Positions 17,805 through 26,332 of a stretch of 64,000 bases of DNA are shown piece by piece. Both the position numbers and the translations under genes were made by a program. Position 1 is the first letter of the stretch. Every line of letters begins with the position of its first letter. Below the pieces are notes generated by a model that worked only from the letters and a program-made list of their open reading frames with translations, ran no database searches and had not been told where the DNA came from. The DNA is taken from assembly GCA_027494135.1 (NCBI GenBank), contig JAOSJK010000001.1:475378-539377 (forward strand), in the 5' to 3' direction. This stretch comes from Acidimicrobiia bacterium (GTDB taxonomy: Bacteria; Actinomycetota; Acidimicrobiia; IMCC26256; PALSA-610).

Positions 17805-18629
17805 TGGCACTGGATACGGGATGGCCGGCACGTCGGGCACCGCGCACCGGCTTGTCGGGTGACCGCGCCTCGACGGTGCTGGCTGCGTCGAGCCGATCGG
17901 GAGTGCGCTGGTGGTCGCCGAGGGCGACCGAGGAGAACTCGATCTCGAACTGGGTGCGCGACGCAGGGTACCGGTGCTCCGACACGAGAACCGGAGCGCC
18001 CGCCGCATCGCGGGTCACGCGCGCACAGACGAGCAGCGGCGCACCCTGGTCCACACCGAGCAGGCGCGCGTCGTCGTCGGTCGCGAGGCCGGCCCCGATC
18101 GTCTGGACCACCCTCCCCAGATCGATGCCGCGAAGAGGCAGCAGGTCGTAGAACGTCGCCCCCTCCACGTCGGAACGGCTCAGGGCGACCCCAGCTCTGC
18201 GGGCACCCAGACGGTCACGATCGCGAACGGCTCACCGTCGGCGAGGCTGAGGCGTCGCACTCGCAGCACCTCCGCACGCGGTGGGAGCCCGAGCGACTCC
18301 GACACCTCGGTTGTCGCAGGTTCGAAGCCGAACTCGAGGACCCGCCTCTCCGGGACCGCCCCCGCCGCGGCGAGCGCGGCCTCGACGGTGGTGACCCTCC
18401 CGAGCGGCTGTCGCACCGGGTCGAGGGCGACGAACCAGCCCGAGCCGCGCCGGCTGGAGACGAGGCCCTCGGAGCGCAGGAGCTCGAGCGCCCGGCGGAT
18501 GGTGACGCGGCTGGCACCGAGATCTCTGCCGAGGTCGGCCTCGGACTCGAGGGCGCCTCCGGCGCCGTACTCGCCCGAGGCGAGGCGACCTCTCAGGGTC
18601 TCGGCAATGTCTAGGTAGCGCACGACCAC
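17779..18629 (-). CDS. GntR/HutC-family transcriptional regulator, one frameshift
   Basis: N-terminal GntR winged helix ([20 protein letters not shown] ... [19 protein letters not shown]) followed by a UTRA ligand-binding domain ([19 protein letters not shown], then, after a frame break near 18185, [20 protein letters not shown] and [24 protein letters not shown]). Full length about 283 residues. It is first in the pair with aconitase and overlaps its start codon. UTRA domains bind small metabolites; a TCA-related ligand would be a guess. Two palindromes at 18637-18672 overlap its predicted promoter and are candidate autoregulatory operators. Confidence 0.85.
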
Positions 18630-18636
18630 AGACTAG

Positions 18637-18673
18637 CAACTTGTATTCTAGTTGTCTGCTTGCATGCAGACAG
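18637..18673 (-). promoter_or_regulatory. gntR-acn promoter with overlapping palindromes
   Basis: On the minus strand a -35-like CTGTCT (18673-18668) and a -10-like TAGAAT (18650-18645) are spaced 17 bp apart, placing transcription start within about 10 bp of the GTG at 18629. A perfect palindrome with 7-bp arms TGTCTGC/GCAGACA (18653-18659, 18666-18672) covers the -35 region, and a second one with arms CAACT/AGTTG (18637-18641, 18650-18654) covers the -10. Their position fits autorepression by the GntR protein. Confidence 0.5.
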
Positions 18674-18968
18674 CCCGTTGCGAGACCGCTACCGAGCTTC
18701 TGCCCAACGGCGCCGGCCCGCCCGCTGCAACCGAACATGCGGCCGCGCAGTTCCGCGCCCATCGCCCGGTTCGGGACGCCTCGGCCGGCGGACGGGACCT
18801 ACGGCACGCCAGCTCCGGGGCTTCCATACGTTCCTCTATTGCCCAACCTGAAAACCCCCTTTCGACGCCTGACTCCCTGCCCACCCGTGAGTAGGGTCAG
18901 CACACGGCCGCCGGGATCCGTACCGGCCGGCCATCCAAGGGCAATCGACGGTGCTTCGTCGCACCTTC
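18674..18968. other. Intergenic stretch upstream of the molybdoenzyme operon
   Basis: Between the divergent gntR and molybdoenzyme promoters. I see no convincing gene. Short frames exist on both strands but none has a ribosome binding site or family signature. A run of A and C/T (CTGAAAACCCCCTTTC near 18850) is the only compositional feature. No clear sigma-70 promoter could be fixed. Confidence 0.4.
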
Positions 18969-18990
18969 GTTTGTGAAAAGTCTCACAAAC
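18969..18990 (+). promoter_or_regulatory. Perfect CRP/FNR-family box before the molybdoenzyme operon
   Basis: A 22-bp site with perfect 8-bp arms, GTTTGTGA (18969-18976) and TCACAAAC (18983-18990), separated by AAAGTC. This contains the canonical TGTGA-N6-TCACA half-sites of CRP, and the outer TTTGT..ACAAA also resembles FNR-like sites. The centre is only 29.5 bp upstream of the ATG at 19009, so either the transcript starts downstream of it (activation with a very short leader) or the site is repressive. Confidence 0.75.
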
Positions 18991-19008
18991 CCTCTCCTGG
19001 AGGCGACG

Positions 19009-22000
19009 ATGGCTGACGGTCTCACGAGGCGCCAGTTCCTGACGGGAGGGCCCTCGGTCCTCGCCGGGATCCTCGGCGGAAGTGCTGCACTCGGCGAGGC
19101 CCTCGCCGGCTTCCAGTACCTCACCCCGATCGAGCCGGGTACGAACCCGCTCGCGGAGTACCCGAACCGGGAGTGGGAGAAGGTCTACCGCGACCTCTAC
19201 ACGCCGGATGAGACCTACCACTACATGTGCGGCCCGAACGACACCCACGGCTGCCTGCTGAAGGCGAACGTGAAGAACGGCGTCGTCGTCTACGCGGATC
19301 CGTCGTTCGGCTACAGCAAGTGCACCGACGTGTACGGAAACAAGGCCTCGGCCCGATGGGACCCCCGCGCCTGCATCAGCGGCCTCTCCTACGTCCGCCG
19401 CATGTACTCCGACCGCCGCGTCAAGGGCTGCTTCGTCCGCAAGGGCTTCAAGCAGTGGGTCGACGACGGCTGGCCCCGGGGAGAAGACGGCCTCCCGGAC
19501 CCGAAGTACCGCCTGGGTCGCGGCAAGGAGGAGTTCCTCAAGGTCTCCCTGGACGAGGCCGCGGACATCTGGGCGAAGACACTCGTCAACATCGCCGAGA
19601 CCTACAGCGGCGACGAAGGGCAGAGGCGCCTCGAGGAGCAGGGCTACGACGAGGCGATGGTCGAGGCAGCCCACGGCGCCGGCACGCTAACGGCAAAGTT
19701 CCGCGGCGGCATGCCCTTCGACGCCCCGTTCCGCATCGGCGGCATGTACCGGATGGCCAACATGCTCGCCCTACTCGACGAGGAAGTCCGGGGCCTGCCG
19801 AAGGAGGAGCTCAAGGGCGGCCGCCACTGGGACTCGTACTCGTGGCACACCGACCTACCGCCGGGGCACCCGATGGTCTCGGGGCAGCAGACCCTCGACT
19901 TCGATCTCTACACCGCGGAGCACGCGAACCTCGTGACCCTCTGGGGCATGAACTGGATCGCGACGAAGATGCCCGACGGGCACTGGCTCACCGAGGCGAA
20001 GCTGCACGGCACCAAGGTCGTGACCATCGCCCCCGAGTACCAGTCGTCGACGAGCAAGGCAGACCGAGCGATCGTCATCCGTCCCGGAAGCGACGGTGCG
20101 CTCGCACTCGGGCTCGCCCATGTACTCATGAAGGAGGAGCTCTACGACGTCGCCGCGACCAAGACGCGCACCGACCTCCCCCTCCTCATCCGGACCGACA
20201 CGCGCAAGTTCCTGCGCGCTGCAGATGCCTTCGCCGGGTACCAGAACGCCGCTCTGTCGAACTTCACCACCGTCATCACCGATCCGGCGGAGAAGCCACC
20301 GCCGGCCGCGCTCCAGAGCGGTCAGCGCATCCCGGCCGAGATGCGCGACGAGTGGTCCGACTTCGTGGTGTGGGACACCAACAGCAACAGCGCGAAGGCC
20401 ATCTCACGCGACCAGATCGGCAACAGGTTCCCCACCGACATCGACCCGGCTCTCGAAGGCGAGTTCGACGTCACCCTCGCCGACGGAACCACCGTCACCT
20501 GCCGGCCGGCCTTCGACGCGATCAAGCAGCACGTCATGGACTCCTGCTCGCCCGACAAGATCTCGAAGGTGACCTGGGCTCCTGTCGAGGCGATCGAGGC
20601 ACTCGCCCGGGACATCGCAGCGAACAAGGGCAAGACGCTCTTCGTGACGGGCATGGGACCGAACCACTTCTTCAACAACGACGCCAAGGACCGCACGATC
20701 ATCCTGGTGGCCGCGCTGACCGACAACGTCGGTCACTTCGGGGCACCGTCGGCTCGTACGCCGGCAACTACCGCCTCCCGAACTTCGCCGGATTCGGCCA
20801 GTACGCGATCGAGGACCCCTTCGACATCACCCTCGACCCGGACCAGCCGGCGAAGGTGCAGAAGTTCTACAAGGGCGAGTCGGCCCACTACTACAACTAT
20901 GGCGACCGCCCTCTACGGATCGGGAACAAGCTCTTCACCGGCAGTACGCACATGCCCACGCCCACGAAGAGCATGTACTTCTCGAACGGCAACTCACTCC
21001 TCGGCAACGCCAAGGGTGCCCACGACGTATTCATCAACACGCTGCCGAAGATCGAGATGATTGCCCTCAACGAGTGGTTCTGGACCGCATCGTGTGAGTA
21101 CTCGGACATCGTCTTCGGCGTCGACTCGTGGGTCGACCGGAAGCAGCCCGACATCTTCGCGCCGGTCACCAACCCCTTCCTGCACGCGTGGCCCGTGAGC
21201 CCCGACTCGATTCCGCGCATCTTCGACACGCACGACGACATCGAGGTCTACGCGGCCCTCGCCGGGAAGCTCGCCGAGGCGACCGGCGACCGGCGCTTCG
21301 CCGACTACTGGGCCTTCGTCGGCGAGAACAGGGTCGACGCGTACATCCAGCGGGTCTTCGACGCATCCAACTCAACGAAGGGCTACCAGTTCGCCGACCT
21401 CCACGAGTCGTCGAAGGACGGCACGCCCTTCTACATGATGATGCGCACCAGCCCGAAGATCGTCGGTTGGGAGCAGCGCCAGGAGGACACGCCCTGGTAC
21501 AACCGGACTGGGCGGCTCGAGTTCTACCGCGACGAGGACGAGTTCCTGGAGCACGGTGAGAACCTGCCGGTGCACCGCGAGCCCGTCGACGGAACCGTCT
21601 ACGAGCCCAACGCCATCCTCGGCGTCCCCCATCCCCTCCTCCAGCCGGTCGGGATCGCGGAGTACGGCCTCGACGAGGCGGACTCGATCCACGACACCGA
21701 GGCCCGCCAAGTGCGCAACGTGCTGCGCGACGCCGAGACGCTCGTGGCGTCGGAGCACCCTCTGATCCAGAACGGTTTCACGCACATCCTCATCACGCCG
21801 AAGTACCGGCACGCCTGCCACTCGATGGGTGCGAGCACCGACACCGACACGATCATCTGGGGCCCGTACGGCGACTTCTACCGCCACGACAAGCGGAAGC
21901 CCTGGATGTCGGAGGGCTACATCGACCTCAATCCCGATGACGCCCGCGAGCAGGGGATCGACGACGGGGACTACGTCTGGTGCGACGCCGATCCATCGGA

Positions 22001-22499
22001 TCGCCCGTTCAAGGGCTGGCAGGACAAGCCCGACGACTACCACGTCACGCGCTGGCTCGTGAGGGTCAGGTACAACCCGAGCATCGTGCGCCGGGTCGGC
22101 CGCGCCTGGTTCCACTTCTACGTCTCGACCCACGGAAGCGTGGAGGGTCACGAGACGCGTGAAGACGGTCTCGCCAAGAACCCACGCACCAACTACCAGG
22201 CCGGCTACCGATACGGCAGCCACCAGTCGGTGACCCGTGCATGGCTGCGGCCCACGCTGCAAACGGACAGCCTCGTCCGCAAGGACGCTGCCGGTCAGGG
22301 AATCGGCAAGGGCTTCGAGCTCGATGTGCACTGCACTGTCGGTGCGCCGAAGGAGTCGTTCGTGAAGCTCGAGAGAGCCGAGCCGGGCGGCGAGAGCGGT
22401 GAGGGTCTGTGGTACCCGGCGGCACAAGGCTTCCGTCCGGGACGCGAGAACGCTGCGATGCAGAAGTTCCTGCAGGGCAGCTACATCTCCGGGAGGTAG
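19009..22499 (+). CDS. Exported type II DMSO-reductase-family catalytic subunit (Nxr / periplasmic Nar branch), one frameshift
   Basis: Molybdo-bis-PGD catalytic alpha subunit, about 1,163 residues. ATG 19009 is chosen because GGAGG lies 5 bp upstream (18999-19003); an in-frame ATG at 18973 has none. A Tat signal ([16 protein letters not shown]) directs export. The cluster FS0 motif is C74-x3-D78-x3-C82-x39-C122: Asp replaces the second ligand found in NarG (H-x3-C-x3-C-x34-C), a hallmark of nitrite oxidoreductase and archaeal periplasmic nitrate reductase relatives. The probable Mo-ligand Asp lies in HTDLPPGHP, aligned with DWYCDLPP of NarG. The frame breaks near 20745 (GGGG run; a fifth G gives [13 protein letters not shown]). 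Substrate (nitrate, nitrite, chlorate or another oxyanion) and direction are not readable from sequence. Confidence 0.88.
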
Positions 22500-22505
22500 T
22501 GAGTC

Positions 22506-23644
22506 ATGCCCGACGTCTTCAACTGGCAGCTGGGCCGGAACATGGCCTACCCGTACGAGGAGAAGCGCCCCCAGCGACAGGCCGCATCGGTATTCGACAC
22601 CAACAAGTGCATCGCGTGTCAGACCTGCACCTTGGCGTGCAAGACCACCTGGACCTCGGGCAAGGGCCAGGAGTACATGCTCTTCAACAACGTCGAGACG
22701 AAGCCGTGGGGATCGTTCCCCCTCGCCTACGACGTGAAGACTCTCGACCTCCTCGGCCCGCAGACCTGGGACGGCGACCAGTACACGGGCAAGACGATCT
22801 TCGAGGCCGCGCCCCAGGGCTCGAAGCACGTCGGGTTCACTCCCAATGATCTCGACTACGCATACCCGAACAAGGGCGAGGACGAGACGAACGCGACGAT
22901 GACAGAGGACTCGTTCCACCTCTCGATGCCGCACGACATCTGGTTCTTCTACCTGCCGCGCGTCTGCAACCACTGCACGTACCCGGCCTGCCTCCAGGGA
23001 TGCCCCGCACGTCGATCTACAAGCGGCCCGAGGACGGCATCGTCCTAGTCGACCAGGAGAGGTGCAGGGGCTACCGCGTCTGCTTCGAGGCGTGCCCGTA
23101 CAAGAAGGTCTTCTACAACCACGTGACGCGCATCTCGGAGAAGTGCCTGTTCTGCTTCCCGGCGGTGGAGCAGGGGATCCTCCCCCGCTGCATGCGCAAC
23201 TGCATCGGCAAGATCCGCACCTTCGGCCACGTGGGAACACCGGAGACGGCACGTGAGGACAACCCGGTCGACTTCCTGGTCCACTTCCGCAAGGTCGGGC
23301 TCCCCCTGTACCCGCAGTTCGGAACCGAGCCGAACGTCTACTACGTGCCGCCCGTGCACGTGAGCTCCGAGCCGTTCCTGAAGATGATGTTCGGCCCCGG
23401 CGCCCCCAAGGCGATCGAGACCTACCGCAACGCCATGGAGGGCGGCGACAAGGAGCTCCTAGGGGTCCTGCTCCTGAACGTCTCCTCGGACCGGATCATC
23501 AGCAAGTTCAAGATCGAGAACGATCAGGCGATCGGGTGGGACGACTCCGGCGAAGAGGTCGCCCGGGTCCCGCTCAAGGAGCCGACGATGGTGCGCCCCG
23601 CCTACGACGGTGCGCTCTCCGCCTACCGGTACAACATCACCTGA
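22506..23644 (+). CDS. Molybdoenzyme iron-sulfur beta subunit (NarH/NxrB-like), one frameshift
   Basis: Electron-transfer subunit predicted to carry four Fe-S clusters. Four cysteine groups are visible: [11 protein letters not shown] (residues 35-45), [26 protein letters not shown] and [16 protein letters not shown] with CMRNC. In the third group Tyr stands where NarH has Trp (CRGWRMC), the position that makes that cluster [3Fe-4S]. The frame breaks near 23005; one C added to the CCCC run gives [14 protein letters not shown], which aligns with the NarH PSGAIYKREEDG segment. No signal peptide, so it would be exported with the alpha subunit through its Tat signal. It starts 6 bp after the alpha stop. 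Confidence 0.92.
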
Positions 23645-23654
23645 GGAGCGAGCG

Positions 23655-24656
23655 ATGACCGACTCCGACACCAAGGTGGAGCCCGAGGCCGAGCCAACGG
23701 CCGAAGAGGCATCCAGAATCGACCGGCGCAAGGTGCTCATCGGCGGAGCGGCCGGCGCGGCCGTCGTCGCTGCGGGCGCCTGGGCGCTCACCAACGACAC
23801 CAAGCGCAAGGAAGTCGTCACCGAGGTGGTCGCGAAGCGGGTCGACAAGGTCCCGATCGACGACCCCGACTCCTCCAACTGGTCGAAGGCCTCGGCGGCG
23901 ACGATCGCACTCGACGTCCAGAACATGGCCGCACCGATGAAGGCGAAGCCCTTCGTTCCGACCGTCGAGGTCAAGTCGCTCCACGACGGCACCAGCATCG
24001 CCTTCCGCATCGAGTGGGTCGACACCGAGCGTAACGAGCTCACCGTGCCCTGCGACGGATTCCGCGACTCGTGCGCGGTCCTGCTCCTTCCGAAGACCGA
24101 GAACCTGGGGGCGCGAATCATGGGGACGGCGGCCGAGCCCGCGACTCTGCTCCACTGGAAGGCCGACTGGCAGCTCGACGTCGACAAGGGCTTCCAGGAC
24201 CTCGAGGTCGCGTTCCCGAACACGGCCTTCGACTACTACCCGCCGATCACACAGCCTGGTGATCCGATCGAGCGCCCCGATGTCGTGATACCCGACAGCT
24301 ACGAGGCCGTCGAAGGCAAGGTGCCCGGCACCGTCTGGCTCCCGGGCTATCACGTCGGGAACCCGATCTCGAACGCGAAGAAGACCTCCTCCGTCGAGAA
24401 GCTGCTCGCCAAGGGCTTCGGTACCGCGATGACCCAGGCCACGCAGGACGCCGTCGGCAAGGGAGTCTGGGCCGACGGGAGCTGGAAGGTCGTCCTGGCC
24501 AAGCCCCTCGCTGCCTCCGACGACCTGGAGACCGCTCTGACGCCGGGCTCCACCTACTCGATGGCGGTGGCGGTCTGGGCTGGTGCAGAGAACGACACCG
24601 GCGGGCGGAAGTCGCCGGGCAGGGACCTGCTCACCCTCCGGCTGGAGCGGGGCTAG
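23655..24656 (+). CDS. Molybdoenzyme haem-b gamma subunit (ethylbenzene dehydrogenase gamma-type)
   Basis: A 333-aa protein of the EB_dh haem-binding domain family that in type II DMSO-reductase enzymes passes electrons between the beta subunit and periplasmic c-type cytochromes. A Tat-like signal RRKVLIGGAAGAAVVAAG (R24-R25) marks it for export. Family features are AFRIEWVDTERNE, CDGFRDSCAVLLLP, IMGTAAEPATLLHWKADW and VAVWAGAENDTGGRKSPGR. Met156 and Lys319 sit where ethylbenzene dehydrogenase has its Met and Lys haem-iron ligands, so a Met/Lys-ligated b haem is predicted. It replaces the membrane NarI of cytoplasmic nitrate reductases and predicts a soluble or peripherally attached complex outside the membrane. 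Confidence 0.88.
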   Translation: MTDSDTKVEPEAEPTAEEASRIDRRKVLIGGAAGAAVVAAGAWALTNDTKRKEVVTEVVAKRVDKVPIDDPDSSNWSKASAATIALDVQNMAAPMKAKPFVPTVEVKSLHDGTSIAFRIEWVDTERNELTVPCDGFRDSCAVLLLPKTENLGARIMGTAAEPATLLHWKADWQLDVDKGFQDLEVAFPNTAFDYYPPITQPGDPIERPDVVIPDSYEAVEGKVPGTVWLPGYHVGNPISNAKKTSSVEKLLAKGFGTAMTQATQDAVGKGVWADGSWKVVLAKPLAASDDLETALTPGSTYSMAVAVWAGAENDTGGRKSPGRDLLTLRLERG

Positions 24657-24658
24657 CG

Positions 24659-25402
24659 GTGAGCGCCGTCGCACCCGCCGAGCCGCTCGTGGTCCGAGGG
24701 GTCGCATTCGGGCTCTTCGCCCGCCTCCTCGGGCCCGAGGGTGAACCGATCGCCGAAGGACCCGAGCTCCACGAGCTGCGCGAGGTTCTCACGGGCCTCG
24801 GCGACGACGAGGCGGTCGCGCACCTCGACCGCCTCGAGTCCCTCGGTCCTTTCGACGCCGAGGCCGTCGCCGGACGCCACAGCCGCCTCTTCGACCAGGG
24901 CCGGGTGTCGCCCTACGAGCTCTCACACATCCGCCTCGGGCCGGGTGGGCACACCGCTCGTCTCGCCGACGTCTCGGGCTTCTACCGCGCGTTCGGGTTC
25001 CGCGTGCAAGCGGAGCGCCCCGACCACGTCGTCGCCGAGCTCGAGTTCGCGGCGTTCCTCTCCCTCTCCGAGGCGCAGGCCCGCCGCGACGGCAACGCGG
25101 ACGGCGCCGAGGTCTGCGCGACCGCCATGCGATCGTTCCTGCGCGATCACCTCTGCGGCTGGCTCGACACCCTCGCGGAGAAGCTCCACGGACTCGACCC
25201 GTTCGGGCCGCACTCACCGGTCGCCGCCGCCGCCTCGTGCTTCATCGACGCCGAGGCGAGCCGCCTCGGTGTCGAGCCCGAGATCCGCGGTCCGGTAGGG
25301 CCGTTCGGGTTCACCGGCGCCGAGGATGACGTCGTCGACGACGGGGGCATCGCCTGCGGCGGTGGCTGCCCCGACGGCCTCGACGCCGACCAGACCATCT
25401 AG
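24659..25402 (+). CDS. TorD/NarJ-like molybdoenzyme maturation chaperone
   Basis: A 247-aa, mostly helical cytoplasmic protein of the TorD/DmsD/NarJ family, starting at GTG 24659, 2 bp after the gamma stop. The family signature appears as RPDHVVAELEFAAFL (around residues 119-133), equivalent to the EPDHI motif. Such chaperones hold the alpha subunit while the molybdenum cofactor and Fe-S clusters are inserted and delay Tat export. The C-terminal tail is unusual: acidic with GGIACGGGCPDG, a CxxxC pair of unknown role. Gene order alpha-beta-gamma-chaperone is that of the Ebd-type operons. Confidence 0.88.
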   Translation: MSAVAPAEPLVVRGVAFGLFARLLGPEGEPIAEGPELHELREVLTGLGDDEAVAHLDRLESLGPFDAEAVAGRHSRLFDQGRVSPYELSHIRLGPGGHTARLADVSGFYRAFGFRVQAERPDHVVAELEFAAFLSLSEAQARRDGNADGAEVCATAMRSFLRDHLCGWLDTLAEKLHGLDPFGPHSPVAAAASCFIDAEASRLGVEPEIRGPVGPFGFTGAEDDVVDDGGIACGGGCPDGLDADQTI

Positions 25403-25419
25403 ACCCCCGCAAGGCAGGG

Positions 25420-25456
25420 GCGTCGATAGACCACAATATGTGTGGTCTATCGACGC
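25420..25456. repeat. Family B palindrome, copy B1
   Basis: Perfect arms CGTCGATAGACCACA (25421-25435) and TGTGGTCTATCGACG (25441-25455), extended by a G-C pair, around the AT-rich 5-nt centre ATATG. It lies 18 bp after the chaperone stop, between convergent genes (chaperone and Rrf2). The same core recurs at 47980-48030. It may work as a bidirectional terminator. Confidence 0.88.
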
Positions 25457-25926
25457 TCGTGCCAGGCGCCGGGATCGGAGAGGGGGCGGTGACGGCTTCG
25501 GGTAGAGCTCCCGCGGCGAGGTCGGCGAGCGTCACCAGCTCCAGGACTCCACGCACGGCCGCCCGCACAGCCACCCACACGTCGGGGAGCCTCGCCGCCG
25601 CCCCCGTGTACTCCAGCAGATCCGGCCGCGTGCCCTGCACGGCGGCGAGGGGGCCGTCGACAGCGCGCAGCACGTCGGCGACGGTCACCTCGCCGGCGGG
25701 GGCGGGCCAGCACGTAGCCACCCTCCGCCCCGCGGTATGCCCGCACGATCCCGGCGCGGCGGAGCTCGCGCAGGATGTTCTCCAGGAAGCTGAGCGGGAT
25801 CCCCTGCGCGCGTGCCAGCGCCTCGGCCTTGATCCTGCGACCCGCGTCGTCGCCTTCAGCGGCAGCCGCCGCGAGCTCCGCCGCGGCCCGCACTGCGTAG
25901 TCGGCCTTCGCAGAGACTCGCACCAT
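25447..25926 (-). CDS. Rrf2-family regulator lacking visible cluster cysteines, frameshifted, 3' end uncertain
   Basis: Starts at ATG 25926 with the Rrf2 signature VSAKADYAVRAAAELA, then the winged helix (RIKAEALARAQGIPLSFLENILRELRRAGIVRAYRGAEGGYVLARP). After a frame break near 25710 the sequence continues as GEVTVADVLRAVDGPLAAVQG and AVRGVLELVTLADLAAGALP in another frame. No cysteine is visible in the sensor loop, unlike IscR/NsrR, so an Fe-S cofactor is unlikely unless the frame errors hide it. One frame reads through palindrome B1 into the chaperone gene; the other stops inside B1. A 15-bp tandem repeat abuts its start codon. Confidence 0.75.
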   Translation of the reverse strand: MVRVSAKADYAVRAAAELAAAAAEGDDAGRRIKAEALARAQGIPLSFLENILRELRRAGIVRAYRGAEGGYVLARPRRRGDRRRRAARCRRPPRRRAGHAAGSAGVHGGGGEAPRRVGGCAGGRAWSPGAGDARRPRRGSSTRSRHRPLSDPGAWHERR

Positions 25927-26073
25927 GCCCCCATTCGCCGGGCCCCCATTCGCCGGGCCCCCATTCGCCGGGCCCCCATTCGCCGGGCCCCCATTCGCCG
26001 GGCCCCATTCGTCCGGCCCCGATCTGCCGGGCCCCATTCGTCCGGCCCCGATCTGCCGGACCCCATCTGCCGG
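25927..26073. repeat. 15-bp tandem repeat directly upstream of the Rrf2 start
   Basis: Five perfect copies of GCCCCCATTCGCCGG (25927-26001) abut the Rrf2 ATG, followed by two perfect copies of a 29-bp derivative (26002-26030, 26031-26059) and a degenerate end. Read on the minus strand the 15-bp unit is in frame with Rrf2 and would encode repeats of Gly-Pro-Ala-Asn-Gly; another frame has an ATG in each unit. Copy-number change would alter the 5' leader or an N-terminal extension without shifting the frame. Confidence 0.9.
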
Positions 26074-26332
26074 TCGCCGGCCCCCGGCGGCGCGCGGCTC
26101 TTGACAGCCACCACACTATAGTCTACTTTCTCGATCGATTTAGTAGACATTGACTCCGGTCGGGCGGCGTCGGGTGGTGCCGGACAGCTTCGGACGCCGT
26201 CGCCCCGCAGACCCGGCAGAACCCAGGCACGAGCCGTCGCCCCACGGAGACAGCAGACCCACGGCGGATGTGCCGTCGGGCCAACGTCGGGCGAGGTCAC
26301 CCCGTACTCACCACCCCACCTCGGAGGATCCC
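26074..26332. promoter_or_regulatory. Rrf2 / TSUP divergent region with 28-bp palindrome
   Basis: The AT-rich island 26101-26150 stands out from its GC-rich surroundings. It holds TTGACA (26101-26106), an ACTATAGT -10-like element readable on both strands (26115-26122), and an inverted repeat GTCTACT (26121-26127) / AGTAGAC (26142-26148) centred on TCGATCGA. The palindrome is a plausible Rrf2 operator. From about 26150 to the TTG start at 26333 I see no further signal apart from the GGAGG at 26323-26327. Confidence 0.5.

Noticed and set aside
19227-20745. A 1,090-residue plus-strand protein beginning at 19227
   Set aside because: Its N-terminal 500 residues are out-of-frame Arg/Pro/Gly-rich shadow of the molybdoenzyme; only the part after 20745 is real.
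19009-25402. Programmed frameshifts or selenocysteine recoding in the molybdoenzyme genes
   Set aside because: The breaks lie at G/C runs, recur in unrelated genes and no slippery heptamer with stem or TGA/SECIS arrangement is evident.
25927-26073. CRISPR-like repeat array
   Set aside because: The units are directly contiguous 15-bp copies without spacers; it is a simple tandem repeat.
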